Assembly (NCBI GenBank): GCA_016779205.1
Contig: JADHOC010000026.1
Location: 1-61,695, forward strand
DNA: 61,695 nt
Origin: Planctomycetota bacterium
GTDB lineage: Bacteria; Planctomycetota; UBA1135; GCA-002686595
Direction: 5' to 3'
Shown here: positions 27,845-36,579 of the stretch, piece after piece
How the letters are laid out: the number at the start of each line of letters is the position of its first letter
Position numbering within the stretch: position 1 is the stretch's first letter
The notes under the pieces: model-generated
What the model saw: only the letters and a program-made list of their open reading frames with translations
What the model was told of the DNA's origin: nothing
The model's database searches: none
Program-made: the position numbers and the translations under genes

Positions 27845-29227
27845 ATGGCCGCTCGCAAGCGCTTCAGCGTCATGCGGGATCCGGTGCACGGGGACGTGTA
27901 CCTGACCCATGAGGAACTCCGCGTGCTCGACACGCCGGAGATGCAGCGAATGCGCGGCATCAAGCAGCTGGGGCCGGCCTATCTGGTCTTCCCCGGCTCG
28001 CTCCACACCCGCTTCGATCACTCGATCGGTACGGTGCACGTGGCGCAGAAGATGATCGACGCGATCAACCTCTCCTTCCAGCTGGACCCCGCCCGCGGGA
28101 TCGCCATCGGGGAGGAGGAGGCCCGCGTCATCCGGATGGCCGGGCTGCTCCATGACGTGACCCACATCCCGTTTGGGCACAACATCGAGGACCAGGACGC
28201 GCTCTTCGAGCGTCACGACTCGGCGTATCGCTACGAGCGGATGTTCTCCCGCGACACGCCCATCGGGCGCGCGTTGGAGGAGATGGGGCTCCGGGAGGAG
28301 GTCTTCAGCGTCCTGACCAAGCCCGGGACGCCCGGGCGCCGTGACGTCCCCCCGTACTGGAGCCAGGTGCTCTCCGGGACCATCGCCGCGGACATCCTCG
28401 ACTACCTCGCCCGGGACGCTTACTTCACGGGGCTCCGGCTCCAGGTGGACGAGCGGGTCCACAGCTACTTCAAGATCGACCGCTCCACGGGGAACCTCTA
28501 CATCGACCTCGCCAAGCACGACCTGCTGCGCGAGGACATCCTGAGTGAGATCGTCCGGATGCTGGAGGCGCGGTACTTCTTCAGCGAGCGGGTCTACTAC
28601 CACCACGCCAAGGTCGCCGCCGGCGCGCTCGTCGCCCGGGCCATCGACCTCCTCGTCCGCGAAGGAGCGCTCGGAGAGGCGGACCTCTATGGGACCACGG
28701 ACAGCTCGATCCTCGAGGTCCTCCTGCGCGCCTCGGGGAAGTGTCAGCCCGCGACCCAGGCCACCGTCCGCGACCTCGTGGAGCGCTTCCAGGAGCGCCG
28801 CCTGTTCAAGCGGGCCTGCGTCTTTCCGGCCTACGAGAACGCCGAGGTCCAGGCGGAGCTGGTGGACCGCTTCTTCGCCGCTGGCGGGGGAGAGGCCCGG
28901 GCCCTGGTGGAGGGGCGCATCGAGGAGACGGTGCGGTTCGCCACGGGTCGTGACATCAAGGTCATCGTCTACTGCCCGGCCCGCGAGATGCAGCTCAAGG
29001 AGGCTCGCATCCACGTGCGCTGGCCCGGCGTGGAAGGCGTGCGCCCGCTCTCCGACTTCGCCGACAGGGTCCCTCGCCTCGGCGACCTCGAGCGGTCCTA
29101 CCGGGACCTGTGGAAGTTCTACGTCCTCTGCGACGACCCGGATCGTGACGTGCTCCTGAAGGTCCAGGAGGTCGCCGCGGCGGAGTTTCCCGGGGCGCGG
29201 AACGTGTACTCGATCGCGCCCGCCTGA
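27845..29227 (+). CDS. HD-domain phosphohydrolase, SAMHD1/dNTPase-like
   Basis: A 460-residue metal-dependent phosphohydrolase. The HD signature is spread as usual: HTRFDHSIGT (His), LLHDVTHIPFGH (HD pair) and ADILDYLARD (distal Asp). The opening RDPVHGDVYLT and the IKQLGPAYLVFPGSLHTRFDHS segment match the SAMHD1/YdhJ subfamily rather than Dgt. Likely substrates are dNTPs or related nucleotides. It probably shares a transcript with the ferritin-like gene. Confidence 0.88.
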   Translation: MAARKRFSVMRDPVHGDVYLTHEELRVLDTPEMQRMRGIKQLGPAYLVFPGSLHTRFDHSIGTVHVAQKMIDAINLSFQLDPARGIAIGEEEARVIRMAGLLHDVTHIPFGHNIEDQDALFERHDSAYRYERMFSRDTPIGRALEEMGLREEVFSVLTKPGTPGRRDVPPYWSQVLSGTIAADILDYLARDAYFTGLRLQVDERVHSYFKIDRSTGNLYIDLAKHDLLREDILSEIVRMLEARYFFSERVYYHHAKVAAGALVARAIDLLVREGALGEADLYGTTDSSILEVLLRASGKCQPATQATVRDLVERFQERRLFKRACVFPAYENAEVQAELVDRFFAAGGGEARALVEGRIEETVRFATGRDIKVIVYCPAREMQLKEARIHVRWPGVEGVRPLSDFADRVPRLGDLERSYRDLWKFYVLCDDPDRDVLLKVQEVAAAEFPGARNVYSIAPA

Positions 29228-29269
29228 GGCCACGGTAGCGGTCGCCGACTGCGGCTGCTCAGGGGGGGC

Positions 29270-30439
29270 TCAGGGGCGGCTCGCGAGGAAGCGCTCGAGC
29301 CTCGCGAGGGCCTCCACCAGCTGCTCCTCGCCGAGCGCGTAGGAGAGGCGGATGTGGCGCGGGGCCCCGAAGGCTTCGCCGGGGACGGTGGCGAGGGCCT
29401 CGGCCTCGAGGAGGTCGGCGCAGAAGCCCGCGCTGCCGCGCTCGTCGAAGCGGTCGGAGAGGTCCGGGAAGGCGTAGAAGGCCCCCTTCGGCTGGGGGGC
29501 CTTGAGGCCGAGGCGCTCGAGGCCCTCGACGATGATCCGGCGCCGTCGGTCGAAGGTGGCGATCATCCCCTCGACCTCCTCCGGCTCCTCGTTGAGGCAG
29601 GCCTCGAAGGCGCGCTGGGAGATGTAGTTCGGGCAGCCGGAGACCTGGCTCTGCAGGTTCCCGACCGTGCGGGCGAGGTCGGGGCTCGCCGCGAGGTAGC
29701 CCATGCGGTAGCCCGTCATGGCGAAGACCTTGCTGGCCCCGTCCACCAGGATGGTGCGGGCCCTCATGGCCTCGGAGACCGACGCGGGGGAGACGTGCTC
29801 CGCCCCGTCGAACACGAGCCGACCGTAGATCTCGTCGGAGATCATCCACAGGTCGTGCTCCACGCAGATGGCGGCCAGCTCCTCCACCTCCCGACGGCTC
29901 CACACGTACCCCGAGGGGTTGCTCGGGGAGTTGAACATGATCCCCTTGGTCGCGCCGCTGATCGCAGCGCGGAGGGCCTCGAAGTCGGGCGCGCAGGTGC
30001 CGTCCGCAAGGGGCTCCACCTGGACGGGGACGCCGCCGACGAGCTTGACCTGGGAGCTGTAGCTGCTCCAGGCCGGGTTGAGCAGCAGGACCTCGTCGCC
30101 GGGGTTCACCAGGGCGAGCAGGGCGTGGCTCAGGGCGTGCTTGGCGCTGTGGCAGATGACGACGTTCCCGGCCTCGTAGGGGACCCCCCGGGACCCCTGC
30201 AGGTGCCTGGCCACGGTCTGCCGCAGGGAGTTCAGGCCTGCGGCCGGGGTATACTTCACCGCGCCGCTCTCCACGGCGGCGATGGCCGCCTCGCGGGCGA
30301 GGCGGGGGGCGTCAAAGTCGGGCTCGCCGACGGCCATGTTGATCACGTCCCGGCCCGCGGCGGCCATTTCCTTGGCGGCGGCGGCGAGGGCGAGGGTGAC
30401 CGAGCCCTTGAGGCTCGAGACGCGCTGACTCAGTTCCAT
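29270..30439 (-). CDS. Pyridoxal-phosphate aminotransferase, class I (aspartate aminotransferase-like)
   Basis: A 389-residue fold-type I aminotransferase. The start is the ATG at 30439, preceded by GGAGG at a 6-base spacing, one of the best ribosome-binding sites in the window. Motifs are MAVGEPDFDAP (substrate loop), KYTPAAGL, NSPSNPSGYV, the Asp-Tyr of ISDEIYG and the PLP lysine in DGASKVFAMTGYRMGY. It most resembles the subgroup Ib aspartate/prephenate aminotransferases. It transfers an amino group, probably to oxaloacetate or an aromatic keto acid. Confidence 0.92.
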   Translation of the reverse strand: MELSQRVSSLKGSVTLALAAAAKEMAAAGRDVINMAVGEPDFDAPRLAREAAIAAVESGAVKYTPAAGLNSLRQTVARHLQGSRGVPYEAGNVVICHSAKHALSHALLALVNPGDEVLLLNPAWSSYSSQVKLVGGVPVQVEPLADGTCAPDFEALRAAISGATKGIMFNSPSNPSGYVWSRREVEELAAICVEHDLWMISDEIYGRLVFDGAEHVSPASVSEAMRARTILVDGASKVFAMTGYRMGYLAASPDLARTVGNLQSQVSGCPNYISQRAFEACLNEEPEEVEGMIATFDRRRRIIVEGLERLGLKAPQPKGAFYAFPDLSDRFDERGSAGFCADLLEAEALATVPGEAFGAPRHIRLSYALGEEQLVEALARLERFLASRP

Positions 30440-30445
30440 GGGTTT

Positions 30446-30450
30446 CCTCC
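30446..30450 (-). promoter_or_regulatory. Strong Shine-Dalgarno of the aminotransferase gene
   Basis: GGAGG on the minus strand, 6 bases before the ATG at 30439. It fixes the start 64 codons inside the longest frame. Confidence 0.8.
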
Positions 30451-30593
30451 GGGGGAGAAACCCAGATGGTGCCCATCGGGGCGCCCTTCCGGCACGAATC
30501 TCGACCTGAAATCGGGGAAGCCCGGGCGCGCCCGGTCGTAGATTCTCCGTCTGTGCCCCGCCCGGGCCTCTCCCCAGGCAGACCGCCCCGAAC

Positions 30594-32648
30594 ATGACCC
30601 TCAAGAAGCGCCTCCTCAAGCTGGGCTGCATCAGCCTGCTGCTCCTCTCGTTCGTCGGCTACTTCGCCTTCTCCACGTTCGTCTTCTCGCCCCTGGAGGG
30701 GCGGTTCAACGCGGACGTGGCCGGGCTGATTCCCCGGGACGTGGACCTGTACGTGGCGAGGGCCGAGCTCCGGAGCTCGTTCGCGCGCTTCCCCGACCTC
30801 GAGGTGATGGAGGAGCTGGAGGAGAACGAGGGCTTCCAGGAGCTCATGGGCTCGCCCGCCTGGGCCGAGTTCGCCCGGGAGCAGCGGGTCGAGCAGGTCC
30901 TCGCCGATGTCCGGACCCAGCTCGCCCAGCTCCCGGCGGGGCTGGACCTGTTCGACATCATCGGGGGCGAGGACCTCGCGGTCGCCGCCAACTTCACCGG
31001 GAGGTCCATCGAGGACGCCGAGTGGGCCGCCTACGCGCGCCTGTCCCTCTGGGGGCGCGGCGCCGTCTCGGCCCTGGACTACCCCGGTCTCCTCGGGCTC
31101 GAGGCCCAGGGCGTCACCGTGGAGGGGGACGGCGCGGTGAAGACGATCAAGTCGGCTCAGCTCGCCCGCCCGATTCACGTGACGCGGATCCGTGACGTGG
31201 CGATCCTCGGGACGTCCCGCGAGCTCGTGGACCGGTCGATCGTGCTCGAGGCCACCGGCTCCAAGGACTCGCTGCTCCTCGCCGCCCCGTACAACGACTC
31301 GATCCTCTCGGTGGACCGCGACGAGAAGCAGCGCGACTTCGAGCTCCAGGTGGACGTGAGGGAGCTGCGTGAGTCCTACGGGTGGACGGAGGGGCTGCTC
31401 CAGCAGAACGACGAGCGCTTCACCCCTGCCTTCCTCGCGCGCCTGCTCCCGCTGGACGCGATCCGGCGGGTCCTCGGGGTGGTGGACTTCGATCAAGGCG
31501 TCGACATCGACCTCAGCGGCGACTTCTCCTCGGAGCTCATGACCGCCTCCCAGGAGCGGATCTATCGCTTCAAGGGCTTCGATCATGACGAGGTCCTCGA
31601 GGTCGCCCGGTTCGCGCCAGATGACAGCACGCTCTTCGTCTACGTCCGGGGCCCGATCGCGACCATCCTCCAGATGGTGATCGACTCCCTCGAGCCGGCC
31701 GCGCGCCGCAACCTCGAGGGGACCCTGAAGCAGATCGGCATCAACAGCATCGGGGACCTGATCGGGGTCCTCGACGACTCCCTCGTGGACCGGGTGTGCT
31801 TCATCGCGAGGCCCAACGACTGGGACTACGAGAGTGACATGGAGGTCGACCCCGCCACCGGGGAGCGGGTCTACATGGGGCCCCCGAACGACGGGGCGCC
31901 GGTCTTCGCGTGGGCGGCGATGGCGTGGGTCTCCGACCAGCAGAAGATCGAGGACCTCCGAGAGCGCATCGCGCTGGCGGGCCCGAGAATCGGGATCCAG
32001 GGGCGCAACCCGGGCCAGTCGGGGTACTTCAAGAAGCCCATCGGCGGTGGCCTGTTCGTGCGCGAGTTCTGGTCTCAGCTGATCCCGGGTACCGGGCACA
32101 TCGCCTCGCTGATCTACGGAGAGAACCTGCTCATCTCCAACCGCTACGCCCTGATCGACGCGCTGGTCAAGAACCGCAACGGGCGGTCCTCGGATGTGCC
32201 GCGCCTCTCCAACAGCCGGAGCTTCCAGGTGGCGCTGCTGGACTCGCTCCCGAGCGCCAACGTCCTCGCCTGGCTGAACCCCGCGTCGGGGAGCGAGCTG
32301 CTCAGGGACCAGGCGCGTCTGGACGCCAAGAACCGCATCACCCGGTCCATCGACTACGCGACCAAGCGGCGTGAGGTGGAGCGCGACGTGCTCGCCAAGG
32401 CGTTCGGGGGCCGTGCGCGAACCCAGCTCACCGCGGACGACGTCCGGCGACTCGACGGCCTCGTGGACCAGCAGCTGCTGGCCTTCACCGACGAGGTGGT
32501 CAGCTCGAATATGCCGCGAGAGCTCGAGGAAGCGCAGCGCTTGAAGACCTACCTGGACACGGTCGCCTCGGTGCTGACCATGGTCCGGCTGTCCCCCAAG
32601 GACTTCGAGCTCTCCCTGCGGGCGGACGTCCCCCTCGCGGGGGAGTGA
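30594..32648 (+). CDS. Membrane-anchored protein of unknown function, 684 residues
   Basis: One N-terminal hydrophobic helix (about residues 10-28) is followed by a long extracytoplasmic region of mixed alpha/beta character. The PRDVDLYVARAEL, GEDLAVAANF, SRELVDRSI and GENLLISNRYALID segments recall DUF3352-like proteins, which share a repeated fold with 'lets-you-see-the-value' beta units. No catalytic motif is visible. It is divergent from the aminotransferase gene and stands alone. A scaffold or envelope role is possible. Confidence 0.75.
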   Translation: MTLKKRLLKLGCISLLLLSFVGYFAFSTFVFSPLEGRFNADVAGLIPRDVDLYVARAELRSSFARFPDLEVMEELEENEGFQELMGSPAWAEFAREQRVEQVLADVRTQLAQLPAGLDLFDIIGGEDLAVAANFTGRSIEDAEWAAYARLSLWGRGAVSALDYPGLLGLEAQGVTVEGDGAVKTIKSAQLARPIHVTRIRDVAILGTSRELVDRSIVLEATGSKDSLLLAAPYNDSILSVDRDEKQRDFELQVDVRELRESYGWTEGLLQQNDERFTPAFLARLLPLDAIRRVLGVVDFDQGVDIDLSGDFSSELMTASQERIYRFKGFDHDEVLEVARFAPDDSTLFVYVRGPIATILQMVIDSLEPAARRNLEGTLKQIGINSIGDLIGVLDDSLVDRVCFIARPNDWDYESDMEVDPATGERVYMGPPNDGAPVFAWAAMAWVSDQQKIEDLRERIALAGPRIGIQGRNPGQSGYFKKPIGGGLFVREFWSQLIPGTGHIASLIYGENLLISNRYALIDALVKNRNGRSSDVPRLSNSRSFQVALLDSLPSANVLAWLNPASGSELLRDQARLDAKNRITRSIDYATKRREVERDVLAKAFGGRARTQLTADDVRRLDGLVDQQLLAFTDEVVSSNMPRELEEAQRLKTYLDTVASVLTMVRLSPKDFELSLRADVPLAGE

Positions 32649-32802
32649 GCCGCGGCGCGGCGGCGCGCGGTGACGCTCCCGCCGAGACGGACGGTTCCCA
32701 CGAAGCGCTTCAGCGTGCGGCAAGCCAGCTGTCGCCCGAGGGACGAACCGAGTCGCGCGGGCGGAACGAACTGCCCGGGCGGACCGTGCGTCACAGGCCG
32801 AA

Positions 32803-32829
32803 CCGGCTGGCCCGGCTGGCCCGGCTGGC
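32803..32829. repeat. Three tandem copies of a 9-bp unit
   Basis: CCGGCTGGC is repeated three times without gaps, with a partial fourth copy, in the non-coding stretch between the 684-residue gene and the tRNA. Confidence 0.85.
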
Positions 32830-32923
32830 CCGGCGGGGCAGGGCGACCGAGCCCGTCGGCATCGGTCCCAAGCAAGAAGGCGCGTGAGGCTTCACCTTGC
32901 GACCCCTCGAGAGAGGGGGAAGG

Positions 32924-33010
32924 TGGTGCCCGGAACTGGAATCGAACCAGCACGGGTATTATCCCACCAGATCCTTAGTCTGGCGCGTCTACCAATTCCG
33001 CCACCCGGGC
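32924..33010 (-). tRNA. tRNA-Leu, anticodon AAG
   Basis: The minus strand folds as an 87-nt class II tRNA with encoded CCA. It has acceptor GCCCGGG pairing with TCCGGGC, discriminator A, a D-arm with GGTAGACGC, anticodon stem CCAGA/TCTGG, a long variable arm (GGG-ATAATA-CCC) and a T-arm with GTTCGATTC. The 7-base anticodon loop is CTAAGGA, so positions 34-36 read AAG (anticodon at 32974-32976). Leu identity is supported by the variable arm and A73. Most bacteria decode CUU/CUC with a GAG anticodon; A34 is unusual. Confidence 0.93.
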
Positions 33011-33148
33011 TCCATCACGCGGCGCCGTGGCACATTGCCGCGGCTGCCTTCTGCTTGTCAGACCCGGTCGGAGCAGCGCCCCGTCCGAGGGTGGGAAGAT
33101 TAGGGACGAAAGCGCCGGTCGGCAACCGTCAGAACCACTTTTGCGTGT

Positions 33149-33175
33149 TTGACGTGTAAGGAGGCGCACTAAGAT
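33149..33175 (+). promoter_or_regulatory. Possible sigma70-type promoter of the phosphofructokinase gene
   Basis: TTGACG (33149-33154) and TAAGAT (33170-33175) lie 15 bases apart, about 70 bases before the start codon. The spacing is shorter than ideal and the assignment is weak. Confidence 0.3.
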
Positions 33176-33244
33176 CCCGGCGCCGCCTCCAGCCCCTCTG
33201 GTCAGTGAGGCGCTCCGCATACGACCCACAACCTGATACCGACG

Positions 33245-34474
33245 ATGTCCCAACTCCGTGGCCACGCCCTCATCGGCCAATCCGGCGGCCCCACCGCAGT
33301 CATCAACCAGAGCCTCGTGGGGCTCGTGGAGAGCTGTGTCGAGCACCCCGACATCACCGGGGTCTACGGCGCCCTCAACGGGATCGAGGGCATCATCGAG
33401 GAGCGGCTCATCGACCTGGGCCGTGAGTCGCGAGAGGAGCTCGAGCGGGTCGCGATGACGCCTGCCGCCGCCCTGGGATCCGTGCGCCGCAAGCCCACGC
33501 CCGAGGCCTGCCGGCGGGTCCTCGATGTCTTCAAGGCCCACGACATCCGGTACTTCTTCTACGTGGGGGGCAACGACTCCGCGGAGACGGCCCACCTGCT
33601 CAACGAGGCGGCCCTGGAGATCGGATACGAGGTGCGCCTCTTCCACGTCCCCAAGACCATCGACAACGACCTCGCCGGCTGTGACCACACCCCCGGCTTC
33701 GGCTCGGCGGCGCGCTTCGTGGCCCAGGCCTTCATGGGCGACGACCAGGACAACCGCAGCCTGGGGGGCGTCAAGATCAACGTGATCATGGGCCGCCACG
33801 CGGGCTGGCTCACCGCAGCGAGCCGCCTCGCGCGGCGCCACGAGGGCGACGGGCCCCACCTGATCTATCTCCCCGAGGGCGTCTTCGACCGGCAGGAGTT
33901 CTGCGACCGCGTCGAGGAGATGCTCCTCAAGCACGGCCGCTGCCTCGTGGCGGTCTCCGAGGGCATCCACGACGCCGAGGGTAAGGTCATCGCCAGCGGC
34001 ACCGAGGTGGACAGCCACGGGAACATCCAGCTCTCCGGAACCGGCGCCCTGGGCGACTACCTCTCGGAGCTGGTCAAGTCCAAGGTCTCGGCGGCCAAGC
34101 GAGTCCGGGCCGACACCTTCGGGTACCTCCAGCGGAGCTTCTTCGGGGTCATCTCCGAGCAGGACGCCCTCGAGGCGCGCGAGGTGGGCCGCGCCGCGGT
34201 CCGGGTCGCCACCTCCGGTGAGCGCCAGCACGGCTCGCTCGCGATCCAGCGCGGATCCAACGACGGCTCCTACGAGCCGCTCTACGTCGTGAATGACCTC
34301 TCGGTGGTGGCCGCCGCGACGCGCCACGTCCCCGAGGAGTTCATCAACGGTACGGACGATGTTTCGAGCGCGTTTGTGGAGTGGGCGACGCCGCTCGTCG
34401 GGGCGCTCCCCGTGCCCGGTCGCCTCGCGAGCCACCCGGTCTCGCCCCGGACCAACGAGACTCAGCTGAGCTGA
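33245..34474 (+). CDS. Pyrophosphate-dependent 6-phosphofructokinase
   Basis: A 409-residue phosphofructokinase. Residues 108-112 are GGNDS and 136-142 PKTIDND. ATP enzymes have GGDGS. An acidic residue at the second-last position together with Lys before TIDND marks PPi-type enzymes, so the donor is predicted to be PPi and the reaction reversible. The first metal-binding Asp of the motif is Asn here, a variant seen in part of the family. MGRHAGWL and the PEG motif in YLPEGVF are also present. A membrane pyrophosphatase 6 kb away also uses PPi. Confidence 0.9.
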   Translation: MSQLRGHALIGQSGGPTAVINQSLVGLVESCVEHPDITGVYGALNGIEGIIEERLIDLGRESREELERVAMTPAAALGSVRRKPTPEACRRVLDVFKAHDIRYFFYVGGNDSAETAHLLNEAALEIGYEVRLFHVPKTIDNDLAGCDHTPGFGSAARFVAQAFMGDDQDNRSLGGVKINVIMGRHAGWLTAASRLARRHEGDGPHLIYLPEGVFDRQEFCDRVEEMLLKHGRCLVAVSEGIHDAEGKVIASGTEVDSHGNIQLSGTGALGDYLSELVKSKVSAAKRVRADTFGYLQRSFFGVISEQDALEAREVGRAAVRVATSGERQHGSLAIQRGSNDGSYEPLYVVNDLSVVAAATRHVPEEFINGTDDVSSAFVEWATPLVGALPVPGRLASHPVSPRTNETQLS

Positions 34475-34490
34475 ACCGTCGGCCCCGTGT

Positions 34491-34525
34491 TGCGAATGCG
34501 CAGGCGACGACCCTGCGCATTCGCA
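34491..34525 (+). terminator. Intrinsic terminator after the phosphofructokinase gene
   Basis: A perfect 14-bp stem (arms 34491-34504 and 34512-34525, 7-base loop) starts 16 bases past the stop and is followed by the T-containing TTATCATT. It ends just before the ATG of the next gene at 34540, so it could also shape that gene's leader. Confidence 0.7.
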
Positions 34526-34539
34526 TTATCATTGGGCCC

Positions 34540-35334
34540 ATGAACAACGGCAGTCTCTCCCTCGGGTGCCTCCTGGCCACGTCCTTCCTGACCACCCTCA
34601 TGCTCGCGGGCGCGAGCCTCGGGCAGGAGCCCGTCAAAGACCCCGCTTCGGCCGCCGCGGCCAAGAAGGGGGGGACCGTGACCGGATCGGTCAAATTCGA
34701 GGGGGAGCTGCCGGAGATAAAGGACCTGGTCGTGTCCGCCAAGTCCGCCAGCGGCTGCTGCCCGCCGGGAGAGGAGGTGGACCGCAAGGATCTCAGCCTC
34801 GTCATCGGAAAGGACCGGGGACTCCTCGGGGTCGTGGTCAGCGTGAAGGTCGAGGGCGCCAAGGTCGAGATCCCGGAGAAGCCCTACGAGCTGGATCAGA
34901 AGGGCTGCCGCTTCACCCCGCACCTGCTGGTGGTCCCCAAGGGCGCCAAGGTGGCCTTCCTCAACTCGGACGAGACGTCCCACAACGTCCACCTCATCAC
35001 GGTCCTCAACGAGGATCTGAACCAGACCGTCCTCGCAGGCAAGCGCCTGGAGCGGACCTACAACGAGCCCGAGCGCATCAAGGTCACGTGTGACATGCAC
35101 ACCTGGATGAAGTCCTGGCTCGTGGTCACCGACGCCACCCACTGGGCCGTCACGGACGAGAAGGGCCAGTTCACCCTGGAGGGCCTGCCCCCCGGTGAGC
35201 ACGAGGTCTCCCTCTGGCACGAGACCCTCGGCTCGAAGACGGCGAAGGTCGTCGTGGGCGAGGACGGCAAGGCGGCCCCGCTCGAGGTCCAGATGGCGAA
35301 GAAGAAGAAGAAGACCCGGCGCCGCCGTCGCTGA
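34540..35334 (+). CDS. Exported cupredoxin-like (plastocyanin/azurin-type) protein
   Basis: A 264-residue protein with a signal peptide (residues 1-28). The centre carries a type-1-copper-like pattern: SHNVH with a His ligand and CDMHTWM supplying Cys-x2-His-x2-Met. A short carboxypeptidase-regulatory-like unit (TDEKGQFTLEGLPPGEHEVSLWHE) follows, then a very basic tail of Lys and Arg. A Cys-Cys pair (SGCCPPG) lies near the N-terminus. It likely binds copper and carries electrons, or is a structural copper protein, in the periplasm. The ATG follows the upstream terminator directly. Confidence 0.82.
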   Translation: MNNGSLSLGCLLATSFLTTLMLAGASLGQEPVKDPASAAAAKKGGTVTGSVKFEGELPEIKDLVVSAKSASGCCPPGEEVDRKDLSLVIGKDRGLLGVVVSVKVEGAKVEIPEKPYELDQKGCRFTPHLLVVPKGAKVAFLNSDETSHNVHLITVLNEDLNQTVLAGKRLERTYNEPERIKVTCDMHTWMKSWLVVTDATHWAVTDEKGQFTLEGLPPGEHEVSLWHETLGSKTAKVVVGEDGKAAPLEVQMAKKKKKTRRRRR

Positions 35335-35365
35335 GCCAGGTCATGGGGCCGCTCGAAGGGGCGGC

Positions 35366-35719
35366 TCAGAGGTTCCCGCCGAGGCCCCCCGGCAGGTCAC
35401 CGTCTCCGAGGTCGTAGTCGCCCGGGGCGTGACCGTCCGAGGGGCCCTGGTGTTTCCAGGGGGGGCTCCAGCCATGGACCCGCCGGGCCACCGAGACGAG
35501 GACCTCCTCATCCAGGTCCGCTTCGAGGCTCTCAAGCGTCGCGCTCGGGTCTCCGTCTGAGCGCCTCGCCAGCGTCCGGTCGATCAGGGTGAGGAGCCGT
35601 CGGCGCACCCGTGCGGAGGAGATCACTGCCCGCTGGACCATGGGCAGGAGCTCGCTCGCCTCGGAGGCGGGGAGCCCTCGCCGGCGGCACATGCGATGCA
35701 GGAGGCGTTCTGCGTCCAT
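35366..35719 (-). CDS. Hypothetical protein, 117 residues
   Basis: From the ATG at 35719 (MDAERLLHRMCRRRG) the protein is helical and charged over residues 1-75, with a Gly/Asp-rich C-terminus ending GGLGGNL. No signal peptide, membrane segment or known family was recognised. The longer upstream frame is low-complexity. It is divergent from the 200-residue exported protein. Codon use and composition match neighbours, but the coding call is moderate. Confidence 0.5.
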   Translation of the reverse strand: MDAERLLHRMCRRRGLPASEASELLPMVQRAVISSARVRRRLLTLIDRTLARRSDGDPSATLESLEADLDEEVLVSVARRVHGWSPPWKHQGPSDGHAPGDYDLGDGDLPGGLGGNL

Positions 35720-35976
35720 TCTTGGGATCTCCGTCGGGACTCGGGGGGAGCGGGCGGGGAGGGGAGGCGGAGGGTCCTCCGCGTCGTTGATGAACCGTAC
35801 CCCGCTGAGTTGGGCCCGGCGCTGGGCTCGGATTGAGACTCGAGGTCCTCGGGGCCCCCTGGCGTCAAGGGGGCGTCGGCGAGGTGTCGAACTCAATCAT
35901 GGCCGCGTCCCCTGCGGTCTCACCTCTGCGCCCCACCCGCGCCGAGCACCCCGCTCCCCGAGCCACTCCCCATGGC

Positions 35977-36579
35977 ATGCGCCTCTCGTCTCTCTCCGCC
36001 GTTCTGATCGGAGCAGTTACCGGTCTGTTCCTCAGCGACCGTGCTGTGGAGCAGCCCGCTGCCGTGCGCGCCGGGACCGCCCTGCGCATGGACCTCGAGG
36101 AGGCGTTCGAGCGGTCCGACCTCGTCCTGGAGGGGCGGGTGACAGGGATGGAGAGCCGGGCGCTCGGACCGGGCCTCGTGTGCACCGACTACGAGATCTC
36201 GGTGGAGCGGACGTTCTGGGGAGAGGACCAGCCGTCGAGGACGATCTGCCTCCCCGGGGGCATCCTGCCCACGGGGGAAGGGATGATGATCCCTGGCCTG
36301 CCGGGCCTCGTCGAGGGGGAGGACACGGTCCTGTTGCTCGGCGCTCCGGCCGCCAGCGGCCTGCGAATGCCCACCGGGTTGGGGCAGGGCAAGTACCGCC
36401 TCGTGACCGAGCCGGGCGGAACCCGCCTCGCCGTCCGAACGGCCGAGGACCTGGTCCTCGTCTCGGGGGGGCGTTCCCGCCAGGTCCACGGGCGGGATGT
36501 CATCGACTACGCCGAGCTGGTCGGCCGGATCGAGGCGGCGGCTCAGGTTCGCGCCGCCGCGCGGGGGACGGGGCGTTGA
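35977..36579 (+). CDS. Exported hypothetical protein upstream of a matrixin protease
   Basis: A 200-residue protein with an N-terminal signal segment (LSSLSAVLIGAVTGLFL). The mature part begins DLEEAFERSDLVLEGRV, resembling small secreted proteins that precede matrixin-like proteases. It has a beta-rich core (YEISVERTFWGE, DTVLLLGAP, GKYRLV). Its stop overlaps the TTG start of the metalloprotease gene by the TTGA tetranucleotide, so the pair is probably translated in a coupled way. No enzyme motif is visible. Confidence 0.75.
   Translation: MRLSSLSAVLIGAVTGLFLSDRAVEQPAAVRAGTALRMDLEEAFERSDLVLEGRVTGMESRALGPGLVCTDYEISVERTFWGEDQPSRTICLPGGILPTGEGMMIPGLPGLVEGEDTVLLLGAPAASGLRMPTGLGQGKYRLVTEPGGTRLAVRTAEDLVLVSGGRSRQVHGRDVIDYAELVGRIEAAAQVRAAARGTGR

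Noticed and set aside
30312..32723. 803-codon minus frame opposite the 684-residue gene
   Set aside because: Low-complexity translation; the plus frame has a membrane anchor and regular composition.
32803..32829. Tandem 9-bp repeat considered as part of a CRISPR array
   Set aside because: Units are short, contiguous and without spacers.
32975..34435. 486-codon minus frame running into the tRNA region
   Set aside because: Antisense of the phosphofructokinase; its C-terminal VAELVDAPD-like end is simply translated tRNA sequence.
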